Shown piece by piece: positions 39,001-40,129 of a stretch of DNA of 64,000 nt (the stretch's first letter is position 1; each line of letters begins with the position of its first letter). Origin of the DNA: RFSX01 sp965230215 (GTDB taxonomy: Bacteria > Bacteroidota > Bacteroidia > Chitinophagales > Saprospiraceae); NCBI GenBank assembly GCA_965230215.1, contig CBDDKN010000001.1:2170001-2234000 (forward strand), read 5' to 3'. The notes under the pieces are model-generated. The model ran no database searches. It saw only the letters and a program-made list of their open reading frames with translations, and was not told the origin of the DNA. The position numbers and the translations under genes were made by a program.

Positions 39001-40129
39001 ATGTTACTGTACTATTACCAGGCTGGTTAATACATCCTGATATTTCTATATCATCCAAATATACTTGATCACTATTGTCAGATGCGTCACAGAGGAATCC
39101 TAGAATCATATTTGAAGTAAATGGACCTGGGATTGTGACAGTCTCAAATTCTCTAACATTATTTACAAACTGTATCCCATTATTATAGTCCTCTTCAATA
39201 AAATAACCCGCACCTCCATTATAAGATATTATTAACCAGAAGTCTTCATTATTTTCAAAGCCATTGCTGATGTAAGTGAAATCAATTTGTATAGAATCAT
39301 ATGCAGAAAGATCCAAAATATCTGTTATTGTATATGAGCTTCCAGAGTTATCTCTCAATCTGACTGAATATGTTCCACTGAAAGCCCATGTAGCATTGTT
39401 AAGACGTGTACAATCACTACCTCCATCATTCCATATACCATAGCTTGACTCGAAGTCATTAAAATCTACCGTGGTATAGTTACAGGCATCTGCTGAACAT
39501 ATCCCATCATCAAAACTATAATCATTTGCCCAACTTATAGTTGAACAATCAGTACTAGCAACAGCGCCACCATTGTTGCTTAACCAATCAAAAAATGAAA
39601 CAGGATTAGGATCTGTACAATCTATCGTTATGTCAGAAGCAGGAGTAACAATTGTTGTATTAAATTGGTTATACCCAACCTCATTTTCTTCAACCATACC
39701 TTCAGGGTACTTGTAGCTAGGATCAGAAACACTGATAGAATCAGAGTGAGGTGGGTAAACCAATCGGGGATTTACATCTTTGGTAAATTTCTTTATTGTA
39801 TCTCTATTTCTTATTGTATCGAATGATATCACTTCTCTATCGAATGAAGAGACTCTATTGGTATAACGTGTAGCGTATACGGGGCCAACAAAGTCAAAGC
39901 GAAGGCTATCATATTTTTCGGAACTAATGGACGGAATAGTATTAAAATGGGAATAGCGGGCTGATGCTACATTTGTATCAATAACACAAATATAGCCAGC
40001 CGTGCTTTCAACCTTTTGGGCGAAGCATAACAATGCCAGGAAACAAGCTACCCTGATTGTTCTTGACAGAACTTTACAGAATCTTATTCCGCTATAGTGT
40101 AAGCAGTTATTAAGTATAAAATCCCCCAT
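1..40129 (-). CDS. Giant HYR-repeat surface protein (C-terminus beyond window)
   Basis: A single open frame reads leftward from ATG at 40129 to the window edge with no stop, giving at least 13,376 residues; the C-terminus is missing. The N-terminus has a hydrophobic stretch (VACFLALLCFA, about residues 27-37) that fits a signal peptide. Order of parts: HYR-like modules with a WLxxNGGA core (about 155-830); a jelly-roll-like insert (about 220-363) beginning FESSYGIWNDGGSDC; an NGIDDDGDG calcium-loop-like segment (about 840); an IgGFc-binding-type domain (about 940-1180) with SDKPIAVVSG; then HYR modules of 79 residues from about 1490 to the edge. The HYR consensus has four cysteines (TCP, GLC, DNC, SSC) and ends EDNEDP. 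HYR is an immunoglobulin-like extracellular fold linked to adhesion. A T9SS sorting domain is expected at the unseen end, by analogy with neighbours. The start is the only in-frame ATG before the hydrophobic segment; no strong Shine-Dalgarno is visible. Function (stalk, adhesin or sheath) is inferred. Confidence 0.95.
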   Translation of the reverse strand, partial: MGDFILNNCLHYSGIRFCKVLSRTIRVACFLALLCFAQKVESTAGYICVIDTNVASARYSHFNTIPSISSEKYDSLRFDFVGPVYATRYTNRVSSFDREVISFDTIRNRDTIKKFTKDVNPRLVYPPHSDSISVSDPSYKYPEGMVEENEVGYNQFNTTIVTPASDITIDCTDPNPVSFFDWLSNNGGAVASTDCSTISWANDYSFDDGICSADACNYTTVDFNDFESSYGIWNDGGSDCTRLNNATWAFSGTYSVRLRDNSGSSYTITDILDLSAYDSIQIDFTYISNGFENNEDFWLIISYNGGAGYFIEEDYNNGIQFVNNVREFETVTIPGPFTSNMILGFLCDASDNSDQVYLDDIEISGCINQPGNSTVTFTVTDDCGASSTTSATVSFAGSTLPSISLVTAALDTIIECDGTGNTADINSWLDNNGGAVVDEGCTDEYWIHDFTGISDLCGETGEQIVNFTAYDACGNTVQTAALLTIDDTTDPLFTVLPSDLIVPCDGSGNVSDINNWLANNGGAIVSDACSAVTWTNDFSGLDTNCDATVTFTATDACGNSSTAIANIDIDDITAPIISTTATTVLLECDNIINANDSLNNWLSSNGGAVATDNCSVVTWTNNFTGLTNNCGSTGIATVIFTATDDCGNSSSTVAVFEIVDNTAPSLTTLGQDLILSCDNSTNSTDISNWLSSNANATAFDDCGSIVWSNDYISSVVDCGTSGGTVVNFTATDDCGNVLSFSNIIEITDNVDPVFSVFPSDTTVFCGSEPDLPVLGLDLIVTDDCDTNLDISLTEVSTKDLTNNSCQSIIYTVTRTWTATDDCGNSSTVSQLINMVCECCDNGIDDDGDGFIDGLDTDCPCMASLISEDCSDDSLFYFIPPVWKMDDVLFAPSVYTDPSNLVITSPFGTANVTVKTADETTFNNSYTITQGSPLEIPLNPSLIQTQNANTVEADKGFVVKSDIPVQILYRLAADNNKLLMTIKGEFALGEIFRAGSQTNVCGDPNLDKRENHFISVMASLDNTTITFDFPSGLDMFGLGSSHTITLDANETYLVRDDDVNESVTGTLITSDKPIAVVSGSQHSAQCIDSGRDGGADQIVPTCVLKSDYIISRGQDDDNPSEANYAVVVAIVPNTDVFIDGSATPVATLAPGEYYTYDMPNPDYAPHYINTSNPAYVYQFGSVQNNGEIGMAIVPAIDECGGDSYIEFSNFPNSTVNDINISIQNIGLSSLTINSQPYTNFTTAQSVPGLTDWSFVRFDDTDLSSLTEPYIVESDYRFNASQFVGNSTGGTFGYLTSFKDPIEVFDSLNNALVTEIFLDSLCGLDQFEYCIDASACSGELYISSIDTSSNTGGITILPDTTCFIYTAKEGFCGFDSIVVRITNDFGVTESLCTYFFVQGDTTQFDPPPLQVYNCVGDIPGPYGSLTEIMNGGAVVDTSCTLDTISFTLIAQTSLTNSCLDTIYRTYQITNECGYVSTAVDTLVLFDDILPDITCPADTIIETTIDLCLVDNYSLSNPVVADNCTVSVVSNNAPGQLAIGANSIEWLVTDACGNSNTCIQTVDVVDVQLPSISCPSDTILFTDPGLCSVQGFSLNTPVSSDNCGIQSVTDDIQLQYTPGNYSIIYTATDNSSNTSSCVQQLIVFDNEDPTIICPSDLTVNTDVGSCVATGVNLGTAVTSDNCSISNSFNNAVEPYAIGVNEITYTVIDNEGNSSSCNQSITVVENEDPIITCPVDVVVNTDSGLCTASGVVLGTPTTSDNCSVANVSDDAPAVFNQGSTTVTYTVEDASGNTSTCTQLVTVEDNEDPVITCPADEVVNTDTGLCTASGVVLGTPTTSDNCSIANVSDDAPVVFNEGNTTVTYTVEDASGNTSSCTQIVTVEDDEDPVITCPSDVVVNTDTGLCTASGVALGTPVTNDNCSVVNVSDDASTIFSLGNTTVTYTVEDASGNTSTCTQVVTVQDNEDPVITCLGDMVVNTDSGLCTASGVVLGTPTTSDNCGITTISDDAPAVFNLGNTTVTFIIEDTSGNTSSCTQLVTVEDNEDPVIICPADISIDTNPGTCQTSSVSLGTATTSDNCTLGSLVYNPPTDYLLGSNIIQYTISDLSGNTSTCIQLVTVEDNEDPVITCPADVVVNTDAGLCSASGVALGTPTTSDNCSVANVSDDAPAIFNEGNTTVTYTVEDASGNTSSCSQLVTVEDNEDPMITCPSDVIVNTDAGLCTASGVALGTPTTSDNCSIASISNDAPVVFNEGSTTVTYTVEDASGNTSSCTQLVTVEDNEDPVITCPADVVVDTDSGLCTASSVALGTPTTSDNCSVASINDDAPVVFNEGNTTVTYTVEDASGNTSSCTQLVTVQDNEDPVITCPSDVVVDTDSGLCTASGVGLGTPTTSDNCSVANVGDDAPAVFNEGSTTVTYTVGDASGNTSTCTQVVTVEDNENPVITCPADVVVNTDAGLCTATGVALGTPTTSDNCSVASINDDAPAVFNEGNTTVTYIVEDASGNTSTCAQIVTVVDNEDPVITCPGDVVVDTDPGLCTATSVALGTPVTSDNCSVASINDDAPAVFNEGNTTVTYTVEDASGNANTCTQLVTVEDNEDPVITCPSDVVVDTDAGLCTVSGVVLGAPTTGDNCSIASINDDAPTTFNEGNTTVTYIVEDASGNTSTCTQLVTVEDNEDPVITCPSDIVVDTDAGLCTASGVALGTPTTSDNCSVASVSDDAPAVFNEGNTTVTYIVEDASGNTSSCTQLVTVEDNEDPLITCPGDVVVDTDLGLCTASGVALGTPTTSDNCSAVTISDDAPVVFNEGNTTVTYTVEDTSGNTSSCTQIVTVEDNEDPVITCPVDVVVDTDSGMCTASGVALGTPTTSDNCSITSISDDAPTTYNEGNTTVTYTLEDASGNTSTCTQIVTVEDNEDPVITCPGDVVVDTDAGLCTASGVTLGTPTTSDNCSIASINDDAPTTYNEGNTTVTYTVEDASGNTSSCTELVTVEDDEDPIITCPGDVVVDTDGGLCTASGVTLGTPTTSDNCSIASINDDAPTTYNEGNTTVTYTVEDASGNTSSCTQLVTVEDNEDPVITCPGDVVVDTDSGLCTASGVALGTPTTSDNCSVTNISDDALTTFNEGNTTVTYTVEDASGNTSTCTQLVTVQDNEDPVITCPADVVVDTDTGLCTASGVVLGVPTTSDNCSIANVSDDSPVVFNEGNTTVTYTVEDASGNTSTCTQLVTVQDNEDPVITCPADVVVDTDTGLCTASGVVLGVPTTSDNCSIANVSDDSPVVFNEGNTTVTYTVEDASGNTSSCTQLVTVQDNEDPVITCPADVVVNTDAGLCTASGVTLGTPTTSDNCSVANVSDDAPTTFNEGNTTVTYTVEDASGNTSSCTQLVTVDDNEDPVITCPADVVVDTDTGLCTASGVALGVPTTSDNCSVANVSDDAPVIFNEGSTTVTYTVVDASGNTSSCTQLVTVQDNEDPVITCPADVVVNTDTGLCTAVGVALGVPTTRDNCSVASISDDAPAIFNEGSTTITYIVEDVSGNTSTCTQLVTVEDNEDPMIICPGDVVVDTDTSLCTASSVALGTPTTSDNCSVANISGDAPAIFSLGNTTVTYTVEDASGNSSTCTLLVTVEDNEDPVIICPGDVVVDTDTGLCTASSVALGTPTTSDNCSIANVSDDSPVVFNEGNTTVTYTVEDASGNTSTCTQLVTVQDNEDPVITCPADVVVDTDSGLCTASGVALGVPITSDNCSVANVSDDAPAIFNEGNTTVTYTVEDASGNTSTCTQLVTVQDNEDPVITCPADVVVNTDAGLCTASGVALGTPTTSDNCSVANVSDDAPAIFSLGNTTVTYTVEDASGNTSSCTQQVTVEDNEDPMITCPSDVVVDTDSGLCTASGVVLGTPTTSDNCSVASINDDAPGIFNEGNTTVTYMVVDASGNINTCTQLVTVEDNEDPIIICPADVVVDTDSGLCTASGVALGTPTTSDNCSIANVSDDAPAIFNEGNTTVTYTVEDASGNTSSCTQLVTVQDNEDPMITCPADVVVNTDAGLCTASGVALGTPTTSDNCSVASISDDSPSTFSIGNTTVTYTVEDASGNTSTCTQLVTVEDNEDPVITCSSDVVVSTDAGLCTASSVALDTPTTSDNCSIASIIDDAPVVFNEGNTTVTYTVEDASGNTSICTQIVTVEDNEDPVITCPSDVVVNTDAGLCSASGVALGTPVTSDNCSVTNVSDDAPSIFSLGNTTVTYTVEDASGNTSTCTQLVTVEDNEDPVITCSSYVVVSTDAGLCTASGVALGTPVTSDNCSVASVIDDAPVVFNEGNTTVTYTVEDASGNTSSCTQLVTVEDNEDPVITCPSDLVVSTDAGLCTASGVALGTPVTSDNCSVVNISDDAPGVFNEGNTTVTYTVEDASGNTSTCTQIVIVEDNEDPVITCPVDVVVDTDAGLCTASGVALGTPTTSDNCSVATISDDAPVVFNEGITTVTYTVEDGSGNTSSCTQLVTVEDNEDPVITCPSDVVVSTDAGLCTASGVVLGAPTTSDNCSIASISDDAPAVFNEGVTTVTYTVEDASGNASSCTQVVTVEDNEDPVITCPGDVVFNTDAGLCTASGVALGTPTTSDNCSVASVIDDAPVVFNEGNTIVTYTVEDASGNTSSCTQLVTVEDNEDPVITCPVNVVVNTDTGLCTASSVALGTPTTSDNCSIASISDDAPLVFNEGNTTVTYTVEDASGNISSCTQVVTVEDGIDPVITCPGDVVVDTDTGLCTASGIALGTPTTSDNCSVASISDDAPAIFSLGNTTVTYIVEDASGNTSSCTQLVTVEDNEDPVITCPGDVVVDTDSGLCTASGVALGTPMTSDNCSVDNISDDVPAVFNEGSTTVTYTVEDASGNTSSCTQLVTVEDNEDPVIICPVDVVVGTDAGLCTASGVALGTPTTSDNCNVASISDDAPSVFNEGNTTVTYTVEDASGNTSTCTQLVTVEDNEDPIITCPGDVVVDTDTGLCAASGVALGTPTTSDNCSVVSVSDDAPAIFSLGNTTVTYTVEDASGNTSTCTQLVTVEDNEDPVITCPSDIVVDTDAGLCTASGVALGTPTTSDNCSAVTISDDAPAVFNEGSTTVTYTVEDAIGNTSSCTQLVTVDDNEDPVITCPGDVVVDTDAGLCTASGIALGTPTTSDNCSVASIIDDAPLVFNEGITTVTYTVEDASGNTSICMQLVTVEDNEDPVITCSSDVVASTDAGLCTTNGVALGTPVTSDNCSVVNISDDAPLVFNEGNTAVTYTVEDASGNTSSCTQLVTVEDNEDPVITCPSDVVVETDAGLCTASGVVLGAPTTSDNCSIASISDDAPAVFNEGNTTVSYIVEDASGNTSSCTQLVTVDDNEDPVIICPVDVVVSTDAGLCTASSVALGTPTTSDNCSVATISDDAPAIFSIGNTTVTYTVEDASGNTSSCTQLVTVNDNEDPVITCPSDLVVDTDTGLCTASGVALGTPTTSDNCSVDNISDDALSVFNEGNTTVTYIVEDASGNTSSCTQLVTVEDNEDPVIICPSDVVVETDAGLCTASGVVLGAPTTSDNCSIASISDDAPAVFNEGNTTVSYIVEDASGNTSSCTQLVTVDDNEDPVIICPVDVVVSTDAGLCTASSVALGTPTTSDNCSVATISDDAPAIFSIGNTTVTYTVEDASGNTSSCTQLVTVNDNEDPVITCPSDLVVDTDTGLCTASGVALGTPTTSDNCSVDNISDDALSVFNEGNTTVTYIVEDASGNTSSCTQLVTVEDNEDPVIICPVDVVVGTDAGLCTASGVALGTPTTSDNCSAVTTSDDAPTIFSLGNTTVTYIVEDASGNTSTCTQLVTVEDNEDPVITCPVNVVVDTDTGLCTASGVALGTPTTSDNCSIANVSDDASTNFSLGNTTVTYTVEDASGNTSTCAQMVTVEDNEDPVITCPVNVVVDTDTGLCTASGVVLGAPTTSDNCSIASISDGAPLVFNEGNTTVTYIVEDASGNTSTCTQIVTVEDNEDPVITCSSDVVVNTDTGLCTASSVALGTPTTSDNCSISSISDDSPSTFSIGNTTVTYTVEDASGNTSSCTQLVTVEDNEDPVITCPSDVVVNTDAGLCTASGVALGTPVTSDNCSVASVIDDAPVVFNEGNTTVTYTVEDASGNTSSCTQLVTVEDNEDPVITCSSDVVVSTDTGLCTASGVVLGTPTTSDNCSVTNVSDDAPSIFSLGNTTVTYTVEDASGNTSSCTQLVTVDDNEDPVITCPTDVVVSTDAGLCTASAVALGTPTTSDNCSVDNINDDAPTTFNEGNTTVTYTVEDASGNTSSCTQLVTVEDNEDPVITCPTDVVVSTDAGLCTASSVTLGTPTTSDNCSVATISDDAPAIFSLGNTTVTYTVEDASGNTSSCTQLVTVNDNEDPVITCPSDLVVDTDTGLCTASGVALGTPTTSDNCSVDNISDDAPTTYNEGNTTVTYTVEDASGNTSSCTQLVTVEDNEDPVITCPSDVVVNTDAGLCTASGIALGTPTTSDNCSVANVSDDAPSIFSLGNTTVIYTVEDASGNTSSCTQLVTVEDNEDPVITCPGDVLVNTDAGLCTASGVALGTPTTSDNCSVVNISDDAPVIFSLGNTTVTYTLEDASGNTSTCTQLVTVEDNEDPIITCPGDVVVDTDSGLCTASGVVLGVPTTSDNCSVASISDDASAVFNEGSTTVTYTVEDANSNTSSCTQLVTVEDNEYPVITCPADVVVDTDSGLCTASGVALGTPTTSDNCSVASVSDDAPAIFNLGNTTVTYTVEDASGNTSSCTQLVAIEDNEDPVITCPGDVLVNTDAGLCTASGVALGTPVTSDNCSVVNISDDAPVIFSLGNTTVTYTLEDASGNTSTCTQLVTVEDNEDPIITCPGDVVVDTDSGLCTASGVVLGAPTTSDNCNIASISDDAPVIFSLGNTTVTYTAEDASGNTSTCTQLVTVEDDEDPMVTCPGDVVVDTDSGLCTASGVALGTPTTSDNCSVVNISDDAPVIFSLGNTTVTYTLEDASGNTSTCTQLVTVEDNEDPIITCPGDVVVDTDSGLCTASGVVLGAPTTSDNCSLANVSDDAPAIFNEGNTTVTYTVVDASGNTSSCTQLVTVEDNEYPVITCPADVVVDTDSGLCTASGVALGTPTTSDNCSVANVSDDAPVIFSLGNTTVTYTVEDASGNTSSCTQLVTVQDNEDPVITCPADVVVDTDSGLCTASSVALGTPTTSDNCSVANVSDDALTTFNEGNTTVTYIVEDASGNTSSCTQLVTVEDNEDPIITCPADVVVNTDSGLCTASGVALGAPTTSDNCSVSSVSDDSPTVFNEGSTTVTYTVEDVSGNTSSCTQLVTVEDNEDPVITCPADLIVETDSGLCTASSVALGTPTTSDNCSVVNISDDAPAVFNEGNTIVTYTVEDASGNTSTCTQLVTVEDNEDPVIICPVDVVVSTDSGLCTASGVALGTPTTSDNCGVANLSDDASAVFNEGGTTVTYTVEDASGNTSTCTQLVTVVDNEDPVITCPTDVVISMDAGLCTASGVALGTPTTSDNCSVASISNDASAVFNEGSTTVTYTVEDASGNTSSCTQLVTVDDNEDPVITCPVDVVVVTDSGLCTASSVALGTPTTSDNCSVATVSNDAPAVFNEGNTTVTYTVEDASGNTSTCTQLVTVVDNEDPMITCPGDLVVDTDTGLCTASGVALGAPTTSDNCSVASISDDASAVFNEGSTTVTYTVEDSSGNTSSCTQLVTVEDNEDPVITCPADVVVNPDTGMCTASGVVLGAPTTSDNCSVASISDDASAVFNEGSTTVTYTVEDSSGNTSSCTQLVTVEDNEDPVITCPVDVVVDTDSGLCTASSVALGTSTTSDNCSVATVSNDAPAVFNEGNTTVTYTVEDASGNTSTCTQLVTVVDNEDPMITCPGDLVVDTDTGLCTASGVALGTPTTSDNCSVASISDDAPSIFSLGSTTVVYTVEDASGNTSTCTQLVTVEDNEDPVITCSSDVVVSTDAGLCTASGVALGTPTTSDNCSVASINDDAPVVFNEGNTTVTYTVEDASGNTSSCTQLVTIEDNEDPVITCPGDVLVNTDAGLCTASGVALGTPTTSDNCSVVNISDDAPVIFSLGNTTVTYTLEDASGNTSTCTQLVTVEDNEDPVITCPGDVVVDTDTGLCTASGVALGTPTTSDNCSVATVSNDAPVVFNEGNTTVTYIVEDASGNTSSCTQLVTVEDNEDPVITCPSDVVVNTDSGLCTASGVALGTPTTSDNCSVASINDDAPVVFNEGNTTVTYTVEDASGNTSSCTQLVTIEDNEDPVITCPGDVLVNTDAGLCTASGVALGTPTTSDNCSVVNISDDAPVIFSLGNTTVTYTLEDASGNTSTCTQLVTVEDNEDPVITCPGDVVVDTDTGLCTASGVALGTPTTSDNCSVATVSNDAPVVFNEGNTTVTYIVEDASGNTSTCTQLVTVEDNEDPVITCPSDVVVDTDTGLCTASGVALGTPVTSDNCSVANISDDAPAIFNEGSTIVTYTVEDASGNTSTCTQLVTVEDNEDPVITCPGDVVVNTDGGLCTASGVALGTPTTSDNCSVASINDDAPVVFNEGNTTVTYTVEDASGNTSSCTQLVTIEDNEDPMITCPSDIVVDTDSGLCTASGVALGTPTTSDNCSIVNIGDDAPAVFNEGNTTVTYTVEDASGNTSSCTQLVTVEDTEDPMITCPSDIVVDTDTGLCTASGVALGTPTTSDNCSVATVSNDAPVVFNEGNTTVTYIVEDASGNTSTCTQLVTVNDNEDPVITCPSDVVVDTDTGLCTASGVALGTPVTSDNCSVANISDDAPAIFNEGSTIVTYTVEDASGNTSTCTQLVTVEDNEDPLITCPGDVVVDTDSGLCTASAVALGTPTTSDNCSVVNISDDAPVLFNEGNTTVTYTVEDASGNTSTCTQLVTVEDNEDPIIITCPTDVVVETDAGLCTASGVVLGAPTISDNCSVVNISDDAPAVFNEGNTTVTYTVEDASGNTSSCTQIVTVEDNEDPVITCPGGVVVSTDAGLCTASGVTLGTPTTSDNCSVASINDDAPAIFNEGNTTVTYIVEDASGNTSSCTQLVTVEDNEDPVITCPSDVVVGTDAGLCTASGVALGTPTTSDNCNVANISDDAPPIYSLGNTIVTYTVEDASGNTSTCAQLVTVEDNEGPVITCSIDVVVDTDTGLCTASGVALGTPTTSDNCSVASINDDAPTTFNEGNTTVTYTVEDASGNTSTCTQLVTVEDTEDPMITCPVDVVVDTDTGLCTASGVALGTPTTSDNCSVASINDDAPVVFNEGNTTVTYTVEDASGNTSSCTQLVTIEDNEDPMITCPSDIVVDTDSGLCTASGVALGTPTTSDNCSIVNIGDDAPAVFNEGNTTVTYTVEDASGNTSSCTQLVTVEDTEDPMITCPSDIVVDTDTGLCTASGVALGTPTTSDNCSISSISDDAPVVFNEGNTTVTYTVEDASGNTSSCTQLVTVEDNEDPVITCSSDVVVSTDTGLCTASGVVLGTPTTSDNCSVTNVSDDAPSIFSLGNTTVTYTVEDASGNTSSCTQLVTVEDTEDPVITCPGDVVVDTDSGLCTASAVALGTPTTSDNCSVVNISDDAPVLFNEGNTTVTYTVEDASGNTSTCTQLVTVEDNEDPVITCPADVVVDTDPGLCTASGVALGTPVTSDNCSVDNISDDAPAVFNEGNTTVTYTVEDASGNTSSCTQIVTVEDNEDPVITCPGGVVVSTDAGLCTASGVTLGTPTTSDNCSVASINDDAPAIFNEGNTTVTYIVEDASGNTSSCTQLVTVEDNEDPVITCPSDVVVGTDAGLCTASGVALGTPTTSDNCNVANISDDAPPIYSLGNTIVTYTVEDASGNTSTCAQLVTVEDNEGPVITCSIDVVVDTDTGLCTASGVALGTPTTSDNCSVASINDDAPTTFNEGNTTVTYTVEDASGNTSTCTQLVTVEDTEDPMITCPVDVVVDTDTGLCTASGVALGTPTTSDNCSVASINDDAPVVFNEGNTTVTYTVEDASGNTSSCTQLVTIEDNEDPMITCPSDIVVDTDSGLCTASGVALGTPTTSDNCSIVNIGDDAPAVFNEGNTTVTYTVEDASGNTSSCTQLVTVEDTEDPMITCPSDIVVDTDTGLCTASGVALGTPTTSDNCSISSISDDAPLVFNEGITTVTYTVEDSSGNTSSCTQIVTVEDNEDPVITCPADVVVDTVSGLCTASGVALGTPTTSDNCSVVTISDDAPSIFSLGNTTVTYTVEDASGNTSSCTQLVTVEDTEDPVITCPADVVVDTDPGLCTASGVALGTPTTSDNCSISSISDDAPLVFNEGNTTVTYTAEDASGNTSTCAQLVTVEDNEDPIITCPSDVVVDTDTGLCTASGVALGTPVTSDNCSVDNISDDAPAIFSLGNTTVTYTVEDASGNTSTCTQIVIVEDNEDPVITCPSDLVVDTDTGLCTASGVALGTPTTSDNCSVDNISDDAPTTYNEGNTTVTYTVEDASGNTSSCTQLVTVEDNEDPVITCPGDVVVNTDAGLCTASGVALGTPTPSDNCSVASISDDAPLVFNEGNTTVTYTVEDASGNTSSCTQLVTVNDNEDPVITCPSDLVVDTDTGLCTASGVALGTPTTSDNCSVASINDDAPVVFNEGNTTVTYTVEDASGNTSSCIQLVAVEDNEDPVITCPVDVVVDTDAGLCTASGVALGTPTTSDNCSVATISDDAPVVFNEGITTVTYTVEDGSGNTSSCIQLVTVNDNEDPVITCPSDVVVSTDAGLCTASGVVLGAPTTSDNCSIASISDDAPALFNEGVTTVTYIVEDASGNTSTCTQLVTVNDNEDPVITCPSDVVVDTDTGLCTASGVALGTPVTSDNCSVANISDDAPAIFNEGSTIVTYTVEDASGNTSTCTQLVTVEDNEDPLITCPGDVVVDTDSGLCTASAVALGTPTTSDNCSVVNISDDAPVLFNEGNTTVTYTVEDASGNTSTCTQLVTVEDNEDPIITCPTDVVVETDAGLCTASGVVLGAPTISDNCSVVNISDDAPAVFNEGNTTVTYTVEDASGNTSSCTQIVTVEDNEDPVITCPGGVVVSTDAGLCTASGVTLGTPTTSDNCSVASINDDAPAIFNEGNTTVTYIVEDASGNTSSCTQLVTVEDNEDPVITCPSDVVVGTDAGLCTASGVALGTPTTSDNCNVANISDDAPPIYSLGNTIVTYTVEDASGNTSTCAQLVTVEDNEGPVITCSIDVVVDTDTGLCTASGVALGTPTTSDNCSVASINDDAPTTFNEGNTTVTYTVEDASGNTSTCTQLVTVEDTEDPMITCPVDVVVDTDTGLCTASGVALGTPTTSDNCSVASINDDAPVVFNEGNTTVTYTVEDASGNTSSCTQLVTIEDNEDPMITCPSDIVVDTDSGLCTASGVALGTPTTSDNCSIVNIGDDAPAVFNEGNTTVTYTVEDASGNTSSCTQLVTVEDTEDPMITCPSDIVVDTDTGLCTASGVALGTPTTSDNCSISSISDDAPLVFNEGITTVTYTVEDSSGNTSSCTQIVTVEDNEDPVITCPADVVVDTVSGLCTASGVALGTPTTSDNCSVVTISDDAPSIFSLGNTTVTYTVEDASGNTSSCTQLVTVEDTEDPVITCPGDVVVDTDSGLCTASAVALGTPTTSDNCSVVNISDDAPVLFNEGNTTVTYTVEDASGNTSTCTQLVTVEDNEDPVITCPADVVVDTDPGLCTASGVALGTPVTSDNCSVDNISDDAPAVFNEGNTTVTYTVEDASGNTSSCTQIVTVEDNEDPVITCPGGVVVSTDAGLCTASGVTLGTPTTSDNCSVASINDDAPAIFNEGNTTVTYIVEDASGNTSSCTQLVTVEDNEDPVITCPSDVVVGTDAGLCTASGVALGTPTTSDNCNVANISDDAPPIYSLGNTIVTYTVEDASGNTSTCAQLVTVEDNEGPVITCSIDVVVDTDTGLCTASGVALGTPTTSDNCSVASINDDAPTTFNEGNTTVTYTVEDASGNTSTCTQLVTVEDTEDPMITCPVDVVVDTDTGLCTASGVALGTPTTSDNCSVASINDDAPVVFNEGNTTVTYTVEDASGNTSSCTQLVTIEDNEDPMITCPSDIVVDTDSGLCTASGVALGTPTTSDNCSIVNIGDDAPAVFNEGNTTVTYTVEDASGNTSSCTQLVTVEDTEDPMITCPSDIVVDTDTGLCTASGVALGTPTTSDNCSISSISDDAPLVFNEGITTVTYTVEDSSGNTSSCTQIVTVEDNEDPVITCPADVVVDTVSGLCTASGVALGTPTTSDNCSVVTISDDAPSIFSLGNTTVTYTVEDASGNTSSCTQLVTVEDTEDPVITCPADVVVDTDPGLCTASGVALGTPTTSDNCSISSISDDAPLVFNEGNTTVTYTAEDASGNTSTCAQLVTVEDNEDPIITCPSDVVVDTDTGLCTASGVALGTPVTSDNCSVDNISDDAPAIFSLGNTTVTYTVEDASGNTSTCTQIVIVEDNEDPVITCPSDLVVDTDTGLCTASGVALGTPTTSDNCSVDNISDDAPTTYNEGNTTVTYTVEDASGNTSSCTQLVTVEDNEDPVITCPGDVVVNTDAGLCTASGVALGTPTPSDNCSVASISDDAPLVFNEGNTTVTYTVEDASGNTSSCTQLVTVNDNEDPVITCPSDLVVDTDAGLCTASGVALGTPTTSDNCSVATISDDAPVVFNEGITTVTYTVEDGSGNTSSCIQLVTVNDNEDPVITCPSDVVVSTDAGLCTASGVVLGAPTTSDNCSIASISDDAPALFNEGVTTVRYTVEDASGNTSSCTQLVTVDDNEDPVITCPTDVVVSTDAGLCTASSVALGTPTTSDNCSVDNINDDAPTTFNEGNTTVTYTVEDASGNTSTCTQLVTVVDNEDPVITCPVNVVVDTDTGLCTASGVALGTPTTSDNCSIANVSDDASTNFSLGNTTVTYTVEDASGNTSSCTQLVTVEDTEDPVITCPADVVVDTDPGLCTASGVALGTPTTSDNCSISSISDDAPLVFNEGNTTVTYTAEDASGNTSTCAQLVTVEDNEDPIITCPSDVVVDTDTGLCTASGVALGTPVTSDNCSVDNISDDAPAIFSLGNTTVTYTVEDASGNTSTCTQIVIVEDNEDPVITCPSDFVVDTDTGLCTASGVALGTPTTSDNCSVDNISDDAPTTYNEGNTTVTYTVEDASGNTSSCTQLVTVEDNEDPVITCPGDVVVNTDAGLCTASGVALGTPTPSDNCSVASISDDAPLVFNEGNTTVTYTVEDASGNTSSCTQLVTVNDNEDPVITCPSDLVVDTDTGLCTASGVALGTPTTSDNCSVDNINDDAPTTYNEGNTTVTYTVEDASGNTSSCTQLVAVEDNEDPVITCPVDVVVDTDAGLCTASGVALGTPTTSDNCSVAT
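310..3291 (-). repeat. 1896-bp (8-module) higher-order repeat
   Basis: Bases about 310-1395 recur at about 2206-3291, an offset of 1896 bp or eight HYR modules. Where compared by eye the copies match almost base for base; a visible difference is AAA versus AGA within the ACTACAAxATCAG stretch at about 797 and 2693. Beyond 1395 the copies part (ACTAAAATTGG versus ACTAAAGATTG). The block gives four successive modules in the same order twice. Confidence 0.85.
3180..7445 (-). repeat. 2133-bp (9-module) tandem duplication
   Basis: About 3180-4966 recurs at 5313-7099, an offset of 2133 bp or nine modules. One A/G difference was seen near 4669/6802. After 4966 the copies differ by scattered changes and then come back together in the module at 5175/7308. 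The same nine-module block appears again from about 9342 and, in mosaic form, from about 11475, so there are four related copies. Confidence 0.88.
13378..13389 (-). other. Single 3-bp in-frame insertion in the array
   Basis: The plus strand reads GTAATAATTATTGGATC here, against GTAATAATTGGATC in the parallel copy at about 7218. The module gains one Ile (DPIIITCP instead of DPIITCP). This is the only net departure from the 237-bp period between 99 and 35652. Confidence 0.85.
14872..16146 (-). repeat. 711-bp (3-module) tandem duplication
   Basis: About 14872-15435 recurs at 15583-16146, an offset of 711 bp or three modules. The copies start together at CAACTATGTATGTCACTG and diverge after 15435 (TTGTTGTTGG versus TTGTCGTTGG). 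Confidence 0.8.
22855..24277 (-). repeat. 711-bp (3-module) tandem duplication
   Basis: About 22855-23560 recurs at 23566-24271, again three modules, and reads as identical where compared, including the distinctive module with GAATACAGATAGAGCG at about 22966 and 23677. The second copy ends where GGACATATGATCACCGG becomes GGGCATGTGATCACTGG. Confidence 0.85.
37640..39670 (-). repeat. Six N-terminal HYR-like modules with WLxxNGGA core
   Basis: Within the giant gene, residues about 155-830 hold six degenerate modules of about 80-90 residues, not counting the insert. Each has a Cys near its start (IDCTD, IECDG, VPCDG, LECDN, LSCDN, VFCGS). The first five share an N-W-L-x-x-N core, seen as WLSNNGGA, WLDNNGGA, WLANNGGA and WLSSNGGA, and most end in TATDDCGNS. 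They differ in sequence and spacing from the 79-residue array. The first is interrupted by the jelly-roll-like segment (about 39040-39470). Confidence 0.75.
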